Shown here in pieces: positions 56,931 to 64,000 of a DNA stretch of 64,000 nt. Every line of letters begins with the position of its first letter. The first letter of the stretch is position 1. This DNA is from Acestrorhynchus altus (lineage: Eukaryota; Chordata; Actinopteri; Characiformes; Acestrorhynchidae). A model generated the notes under the pieces. The model saw only the letters and a list, made by a program, of their open reading frames with translations. It was not told the DNA's origin and made no database searches. A program made the translations under genes and the position numbers. The stretch spans positions 40,829,871 to 40,893,870 of the forward strand of contig CM067504.1 in assembly GCA_034509495.1 (NCBI GenBank), read 5' to 3'.

Positions 56931-57160
56931 TTTGATGTTTATTACGTTTTATTAAGTTAAATTGAAATCAAAGCATTTTTTACAACCAAGGCGTCACAAA
57001 GCTACTTCACAGAAATCCACGTCTGAGCCTCTGTTGAGCAAGTCAGCAGGCGGCAGTAGCAGATTCGGAGGAAGGAACCTTGTGAGTAACCAAGGCTGAA
57101 AAGGGGAACCCGTCCTCCTCCGGTGGACAGACATAAAGCAGTAAAATAATAAAGAACTAT
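56930..57160 (+). mobile_element. Repeat family C copy
   Basis: aaggcgtcacaaagctacttcacagaaatcc, gagcctctgttgagcaagtc, aaggaaccttgtgagtaacc and aaaggggaacccgtcctcct match the family C order of 13400-13530 and extend it. Confidence 0.7.
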
Positions 57161-57230
57161 AGCTAATAGTGTGAGCATGCTGTGCAAAACGAAACAATTT
57201 TAACATGAATATAATAACATGAAGCATTTT

Positions 57231-57231
57231 A

Positions 57232-57287
<56 letters not shown>
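57231..57287 (+). repeat. (AAT)n microsatellite
   Basis: About 18 units. Confidence 0.95.
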
Positions 57288-57288
<1 letters not shown>

Positions 57289-57289
57289 C

Positions 57290-59125
57290 TAAGGAAAGTG
57301 TGAAAAATATATTTTCACAACATCAATGATAGAAGAAACAAAATAATAGTGATACATAACATTTTTGAAAGAGAAACAGTAGTAGAAATAATAATTAAAA
57401 AATCATAATATAATGGCAGAAAGGAGTGAGATTGATGCTCCTCTTCCCTCACGCTGATGTATTACTAATAAGGTCACACAGAGGTCAGAAGGCCGAGAGA
57501 GAGATTGTGAAAGTGCAGGAAATGCCTGTTTACTAAGAGAGTCAGACCAAGCTCAGAGATAAGACGCTGGAGAAGACCGTGTCCAGGAGAGAATGGGCTA
57601 TACTAGAAGGTGACTTTGTGTCCCACTGGAAAAATCCCAGGGCCACCAGCAGTTTATGAGCATAAGAGTGACCTTGAAACACATGAAGAATTCCTGGAAG
57701 CACTTTCTTGTTATTCGGCCAAACTCGAGCCTTTAGTACGACGATAATAATTAACGTATAATGAATTCTTCAACCACCATTAGCTTTACTAGTTTAGGTT
57801 TTAAATACCAGTTTAGATATTGTCGACACAACACAGGCTTCTGATATCCCAGCATTCCCAGTCCGGTTTGTATAACCCTGCTGTTAAGCAGGCTGAGATT
57901 GCTGGGGTTGGTACAGCTGCTGTAGGTTACTTGGTCAGAGCTGAGTCAGGTCGCAGCGAGTGTGTGACAGTTGGTGTAAGAACAGGGAAGGGTGTAGCGC
58001 GAAAGCCTGCTGGGAAATTAGACGGACACTTTCCGTGGGCCCGTATCCACAGTACAAGATTAGTAACACCCTGATCCACCCCCCTAACACACACACACAC
58101 ACACACACTCCTCCATTACGCAATCAGGTCATGAACTCTCAGCTATTAGTCTGGCCTGGCTAGAGCAGCACTCATGGAGAGGTGTGGGATCAAAGTCCTG
58201 CCGTTCTTTCCATCAGCCTTTTCTGTATCTCCGTCTCATCTGCGACGAGTCTCCAGACTCTTTTTAAAGATTAATTAATTGTCTGGTGATAATGCTTCTG
58301 TATATTAACCCTTTAAACTGCTTTTTTGGTGATTATTTATTGTTCTTTCACACGTACGGTACAGACAAACCGGCAAGTAAATATAGACGAGAATCTGGGA
58401 AAAGTTCAAAGGAATGAGGTCCCAGATATTGAGTATATAACGGTCTGCTGGCTTAATAAGGTCGGCAACCTGCTGACCTTGCGGGTCCACTTTCGGACCA
58501 CCGTTATATTTTCCCACAAACTAGTTTTTAATCCCTTAAGAACAAATTTTAAATGCACAGAGACTTTTATTTTAGAAAATGAAGACTTTTAAGAGGAACC
58601 AAAAAAAGCAGTTGGGTAAAATGTGGGATATATACAGTTTTGCGTAATTTAGACTCCATTTATTTGGGTATAAACACTTTGTGTGATTATAGTGGCTTTT
58701 GTGTGGCTTGTTGATTCATAAAACATAATCTATGATGAAATTTACAAATGTTCAATTCATGAATGTGTTTATTTACAAAAAACATTCACAACAAACGTCC
58801 TCCACACGTCGGCCATTAACTGTTTAGGTGTAATCATGTGACGTAGCTAACCGTAGTCTATTGAACAAAATATGTTTAGTATAAATAAGTTGGTTCTTTG
58901 TCCTCTTGTCCTCTTGTCCTGCCCTTTCTGAAGGGACATTTACTCTAATGGAGACACTGCAGAGAAATCCGTTCATGTCCGTTCATTTCTCTGCTGATAT
59001 CAGCCTGTTCAGGGAGACATTAAAAATGGAAAAATGGGAAAAATGAGAAACAGTTTTCGAACAGGTTAATAAATGACATGCATGAATAATTTTCACCGTA
59101 ACCATTCGTCCACCAGTCAGGGGTA
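57290..59125. other. No recognised gene
   Basis: A weak repeat-like block at 57835-57975 (ccctgctgttaagcaggctg palindrome) cannot be classified. CA run at 58087-58108. No exon. Confidence 0.35.
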
Positions 59126-59330
59126 GCTGTCTGGTCTAACGGGAAAAGGTAGACACGATTACACTCTTTAGTGGACAAACCTCTCGCTTACTGATCAGAA
59201 TTACTAATGCATATCGGCCGTGATTATGCTGCCCACCGCTCCGGGCACGTGTGCTCACTGCCCCCCTGTGTGTGAATTCACTAGTGTGTGCGGATGGGTA
59301 AAGTGAGCACACTTATGTTTTAACGTAGTT
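59125..59330 (+). mobile_element. tRNA-derived SINE-like copy, decayed
   Basis: From gtagctgtctggtctaacgg (A-box region) to ccaccgctccgggcacgtgtgctcactgcc and cactagtgtgtgcggatgggtaaag, an arrangement I know from fish SINE tails. The B box is too worn to be sure. Confidence 0.5.
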
Positions 59331-60044
59331 CACTGATGATAACTACACTCTATTTAGGAGGACATTTAACCACACGAAGTGGAGACCGACCGCACATACG
59401 TAATCAGAGACAGTGTTTCGTTGCTGGGTAGGATCTTCAGAGCTTCTGCTTTGGACCATAGATGATGGAATGACCAAATGCGGCTGAGAGAGATTAACAT
59501 GCCGCCACAGGGAGACTCATTTAGCATTAGGGTTATAAACCAGGGATCGGTTCTGTTTGGTCTAATCAACCATGAAGTTACTGCAGCACAATACGGCAGT
59601 AATAATGAGGCCTTTGTTAGTAACTCTCTCACCATCTAGAAGAAGAAAAAAAGGAGGTAGTGGCTCATCTTATAACTATGGGCCTCTGTTTCTGAGACAC
59701 ACACACACACACCCTCCCCAAACCAGCGCACTAGCTGTGACCTTAAGCTGACATTGCTGGGAAAGAAGTGATGGATGACTCTCAGAGAATCAGCAAAAAC
59801 AATGCGTTTGACTCACCAGCTTGGAAAACCTCCTAATCACATGCAAATCTACAGAGTCTTTGCTACCGTGTTTAAGTTTCTCTGTCTGTAGGATCTATAG
59901 TAGCCAGGACAAAAGGCTGCCCTGTTGTATGTTTCAGATCTAGAGGTGAGTAGTATTTGGATACAGGACTGTCACGAAAATTAGATTTTGTTGACAATAT
60001 ATCATCCCAGAAATAATTGCAATAAACAATATTATTGCCATTTA

Positions 60045-60103
<59 letters not shown>

Positions 60104-60255
60104 CAGATATACCCTTTAAAGAGCAGTGGACGTGTCTATTTGTGAGGTCTAAAATGTACATCTACTGCATTATATTCATCTGCTTACCTCCACTTACATT
60201 ATATATATATATATATATACATAATTTTCATTCAGTGTACATTTGTGTGCATTCA
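59330..60255. other. No recognised gene; contains AAT repeat
   Basis: (AAT)n at 60047-60102, about 18 units, and an (AT)n run at 60199-60219. Otherwise plain. Confidence 0.6.
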
Positions 60256-60615
60256 ACTAATTTATGTTGCACCCATTGCTGACACAGATGTGCAAATGCA
60301 CACACAGCTTGTCTAGTCCCTGTCGAGCGGTACTGACTCTCTGGAGCAGATGAATAAACATGTCTATGTCATCTATTGGCACCATGCCTAATGTCAGGTG
60401 TGGGCTAGAGGCGTATAAAGCCCCCCAGCATTGAGCTGTGGAGCAGTGGAACTGTGTTCTCTGGAATCATGGAGCTCTAAACAGTACTTTTGGGATGAGT
60501 TGGGGAGTTCGTGGTGGGGTGGAGATCCAACATCCTGACCTCAGTAATGCTTGTGTCAATGAGTGCAGTATATGAGCAGGTGGCCCAATACGTTTGCTCA
60601 TATAGTGTATGTGTG
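60255..60615 (+). mobile_element. Repeat family B copy
   Basis: cacccattgctgacacagatgtgcaaatgc, cagcttgtctagtccctgtc, cagcattgagctgtggagcagtggaactgt, gatccaacatcctgacctca and a right end of cccaatacgtttgctcatatagtgta. It is the best-preserved copy. Confidence 0.85.
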
Positions 60616-61955
60616 TGTATGTGTTCACAAATGACTTTTAACATTCGTTTATTTAATTACAGGAGAATTATGTTTTGGATACATGAGGTTTGGTGTGTAT
60701 TAGAGTTGATAGAAATATATGATTGGTTGTGTGTGTATGAGCTAATGGATAGGTCTGATTGGGTGTGTGTATGTGCTGTTTTGGATATATTTGATTTTGT
60801 TTGTGTGTGTGTGTGTGTGTGTATGTGTGTGTGAGCTGATGGATATATCTGATTGGGTGTGTGCATGAGCTGCATTGCTGGTTGCCTCTATATTCTGCAT
60901 CTTGATGTGAAGAAGAAACTTGCCTGTTGTATTTTCACAACATACCTTCTTACTTTTACTTGAGTAATAATTTAATTGAGAATTTTTATTTTAAAGTAAC
61001 AGTACTTTTACTTGAGTTCAGCTTTTGGCTATTCTACCAACCTAAGCTCAGATCTTTTAACGACAAAGGTGGCTTACTCTGTAGGATTGTATTTTTTAGC
61101 AATAAACTTTTGTTAGTGTTGAAAGTCGGCAAACTCAAAGAGTGCCTTCTGTTAAAGGCATATTTCTGAGTATTCCTTTTAGTCATAACACTCCCTGGAA
61201 ATGCTTGCCGTGGTGTACTGGTGTGCCTGCAGCACTGCCTGTTCTTAGAAACACACTGACCTCCCAGCATATAGAACATCTCATAATGGGAGTTAATAAA
61301 CACCTGGGGTTGAACAGGCGTTGATAAAGAACAGACAGTTTCATCTTGATTAGTCTTTTCTGGGACAGGAAGGAAGAAGGGCGTCGGAAGAAGAACGAGC
61401 TGGTAAAAGGCATGTTTGAGACAGTGGACAAACGTTGGCACACTGGTCCCTCTCCTTTGAGGTTTGACCTTGGAACGAAGGCCTAAGCGCCCGCGCTGAG
61501 CGCTGAATGTGCGCACGCATGGGTATCCCTTCTGTAATGTGCGCTTGCAAGTATGATGACCACAAAGTAATGAAAAGTTGCTGACAGCCTGAAAGTTATT
61601 AGCTTACAAAGCAGAGATCCTGCCCTCCCTCTGGCTGAACCAGTAGCCCTACCCATGGCAGAATGGAGCACGAGACAGAGGACAAGGAACAATGGAGAGT
61701 AGAAGAAGGAGGGGGGCAGGAAAGAGGGAAGGAACAGAGAGGGAAGAGCAAGATGGGAGGAAGGGACATAAGAGGCTGGGGAACTGATGAGGTCAACGTA
61801 GTTTGGATTTCTCTGGAATAACAATGCTGGGGTAAGGAAATGCTCCACAAATAGGTCATTAAGACACACCATTGGCGAGAGGGCAGAGGTCTTTCTTGCT
61901 ATGGAGATCAGAATGATCAGACACATTTAGATGAACATATCTGCTGTGTTCACTT
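60615..61955. other. No recognised gene
   Basis: A diffuse TG-rich stretch (60720-60870) and pieces of unknown sequence. Open frames on the - strand (61516-61034, 61926-61483) show no domain. Confidence 0.35.
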
Positions 61956-61959
61956 ACAG

Positions 61960-62180
61960 CGTCTCTCTCTAGAATATTAAAGGACTTTATCCTGCTTTTG
62001 TTGGAGTAACTGTCTCTACTGTCCAGACAAGACTCTCTACTAGACTTTGTAGCACCCTCATTCCAGAGCTCACACATTCCAGAGTCCTATTATCTTGGCA
62101 GAAGTTCTCTAAGGGGACTACACAAGCTGAGTGTGCATTGATTTAAAGGGGTGTCCACAAACATTTGGACATATAGTGCA
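61960..62180 (-). mobile_element. Repeat family B copy, other end
   Basis: ctgcttttgttggagtaact, gtctctactgtccagacaag, cagagtcctattatcttggcagaagttctc and the end gtccacaaacatttggacatatagtgca. The final 27 bases are the family terminal repeat. Confidence 0.8.
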
Positions 62181-62224
62181 TACTTATATACACTAATATA
62201 TTCTCACAATTTTCTGTGACCTCA

Positions 62225-62700
62225 AAATGGGTCATCTTGGTGCAGCCAACCAAAGATTGCAAGTCTGGAGGCACTGTGGTGAGTGCCAAGATCAAAAATG
62301 TGTTGTCACCTGTCACACATCCAGAAGGTCTGGCGTCAAGGTACGATTGCAAGTTTGTAAGATGCCAGATCAGCCCAACGTTACGTTAATGAGGTCCTAC
62401 AACCAGTGGTTCGACCTTTCCTGGACACACACTCTGGATGACGCTCGTCCACACACTGCTGCCGTCTCAAGATCTTGTCTTGAAGACACAGATACTACGC
62501 CGTGATCGGTCGCATCTCCAGACCTGTCCCTGATTGAAAATGTGTGGGACGCTATTGGACGGTCTATCCACACTCCACCCCTACCACACCATCTGCAGAA
62601 CTGAGTGAGAACATTCAAGCTGCATGGGATGGATCATCACAGGACACCATTAGGAACCTCTACACCTCCATGCAGAGACGTCTGGCACGTTGAAATTAAA
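62225..62700 (+). mobile_element. Tc1-like relic, family E
   Basis: acgctcgtccacacactgctgccgtctcaa is the RPHTAAVSR phrase. gacctgtccctgattgaaaatgtgtgggac is the PDLSLIENVWD phrase with the third catalytic residue. tacacctccatgcagagacgtctggcacg closes the gene. The two phrases are in different frames, so it is dead. Confidence 0.8.
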
Positions 62701-62704
62701 TTGT

Positions 62705-63180
62705 CTACTCCAAGATAATTAAGTAACAAAAGGCCTCACTATTCAACTGGGATTTCTTCATAACAAACCATGTGACCGGTCATCCATGAGCCAGTGCCGT
62801 GTTTCCAACCTATGAGCAAGGTGAACTCTTAACGAAGCACAGAGGTCAAACTTACAGAGATGAGCCATTCATGTTTAAGTGTTCACATTTCAGAGTGGTT
62901 AGTAGTGGAGTATGTTTAATGTGTAAACTGACCTGTGTGATCTGTAAGAGGAGTCAAGGAATAGAGGTATTTACACTGACCTACACCTCAGCAGGAGACG
63001 CGAAAACTTTCGGGTTATTATTATGTTCTACATTCTGCGGAACCAAAGAAATGATAAAGCTCCCTGCAGATTCGGCCAGTGAGGTTTGCATCCATATCTG
63101 AAACGTGACATTTTCTGTAAACGGGTTGCCTGAGCACAAATATAAAACTTAAATCACTCATGCAATGCATATTAAAATCT
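62705..63180. other. No recognised gene
   Basis: The + frame 62799-63101 contains several Cys but no pattern I know. Confidence 0.35.
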
Positions 63181-63270
63181 CTCCATCATAGAAACCACTC
63201 TGAAATCTTTATTATATCAGAGGGGGCTTGAGGAACATGATGCTGAAACATCACACATTGATATAAACCA
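63180..63270 (+). mobile_element. Family D short fragment
   Basis: ctccatcatagaaaccactc, then atcagagggggcttgaggaa. Confidence 0.65.
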
Positions 63271-63569
63271 ATCAAATCCTAGTAAATGTGGCTGTGGGAC
63301 ATGAATGGGTTAATTGTTTAATTAAACATCAACAGACTGAAATATCCAGGATTGGGTTTGGATTAAAGTTCTTCGGTTACAGCTTCAAATGCTTCTGTTA
63401 CACAGGATGAACAGGAACACAGTCACAGGAAATCACAATACACCCCATACATCCTATATGCACAAGGTCGTCTGTGCATGCCCTGACATACAGTACTTAC
63501 ATGTCGAATGCAACTACATTAACCACATACTGGAGTTTCTGTTGTCTTCCTTGGCCTTCTAGTGTTCTC

Positions 63570-64000
63570 AGAGGTTCTCAGCTTCAAATGATCAGACCAT
63601 CGTTAGAGAGGACTTTGGAGGAGGCTGTCAAATTTACATCTCAGACATTAGTTTGGTTCGCTCTTGATTGTTGAAGTGAGTGGGATCACCATGGCCAGAT
63701 CCAAAGAGCTCTCTGAGGCCTTCAGAAAGAAAAAAAAGCTGTTCGGTTCAGCCCAAGAGCAGACTGCAAGATGTGTGAAGACGTCTTCCACAAAGATAAA
63801 ATGTCAACATGGGGCTCACAGGAAGCTCATACCACAGTTGTGTCAAAGAGAAAAGAAACTGTGCAAGTATGATTTTCATGACAGCTGTTTAAGGAGGAAA
63901 TTAATGTTCTCCAGAGAACATCTAGACAAAGAACGGGACTTCTGGAACAATGTGCTTTGGACAGATGAATCCAAAGTTGAATTATTTGGACACAGTAACA
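63570..64000 (+). mobile_element. Tc1-like relic, family D, cut by the window end
   Basis: Runs from cattagtttggttcgctcttgattgttgaagtgagtgggatcaccatggcc to ttctccagagaacatctagacaaagaacgggacttctggaacaatgtgctttggacagatgaatcc. It retains the W..V/N-N-V-L-W-T-D-E-S block but lacks much of the helix-turn-helix half. Confidence 0.8.

Noticed and set aside
61034..61926. Overlapping - strand frames of 160 and 147 codons
   Set aside because: No domain, different phases, no splice-joined partner, and surrounded by repeats.
45600..64000. A hidden protein-coding gene or unusual multi-gene system in the right third
   Set aside because: I read both strands for conserved phrases and exon-like frames and found only transposon scraps, microsatellites and AT-rich sequence. 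A small non-coding RNA or very short exons cannot be excluded by eye.

Overview
This is a stretch of a vertebrate nuclear genome, almost certainly a teleost fish. It holds split genes with GT-AG introns, three vertebrate protein families (Rpl5, Dipk1a/Fam69a, Zbtb11), and a large load of fish-type repeats: several Tc1-like transposon families, fold-back elements, LINE 3' ends and long di-, tri- and tetranucleotide runs. The repeat mix feels ostariophysan, perhaps characiform, but that is only an impression from memory. I see no bacterial, plasmid, phage or CRISPR content and no compact multi-gene system.

Layout. rpl5 (ribosomal protein uL18/L5) runs on the + strand from 85 to 4608; its eight coding exons join into a 296-residue protein. 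Convergent to it, on the - strand, is dipk1a (fam69a), with four exons at 7464-9942 and a fifth (exon 1, 18 codons) far away at 32825-32878. About 22.9 kb of the window is therefore dipk1a intron 1, filled with transposon relics, minisatellites and microsatellites. Upstream of dipk1a on the same strand is zbtb11, with ten coding exons from 44655 down to 35445 joining to about 1,161 residues. It encodes an integrase-like HHCC module, a BTB domain, a long linker and twelve C2H2 fingers. From about 45.3 kb to 64 kb I find no protein-coding exon, only repeats, AT-rich sequence and two X-box-like modules.

How the genes relate. The rpl5/dipk1a tail-to-tail arrangement matches the one I know from mammals. 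zbtb11 directly upstream of dipk1a does not, since in human it is on another chromosome. The three proteins are not an operon or a pathway: Rpl5 is in the 60S subunit and the 5S RNP, Dipk1a is an ER membrane kinase-like protein, and Zbtb11 is a nuclear zinc-finger factor. The regulatory sequences of most interest are the CpG-rich dipk1a promoter with paired RFX X-box-like palindromes in the start of intron 1, the ETS/YY1/CRE motifs around the zbtb11 start, and CA runs right behind two zbtb11 splice donors.

Exon boundaries were set by reading frame, splice consensus and remembered family sequence. No alignment could be run, so repeat limits are approximate.
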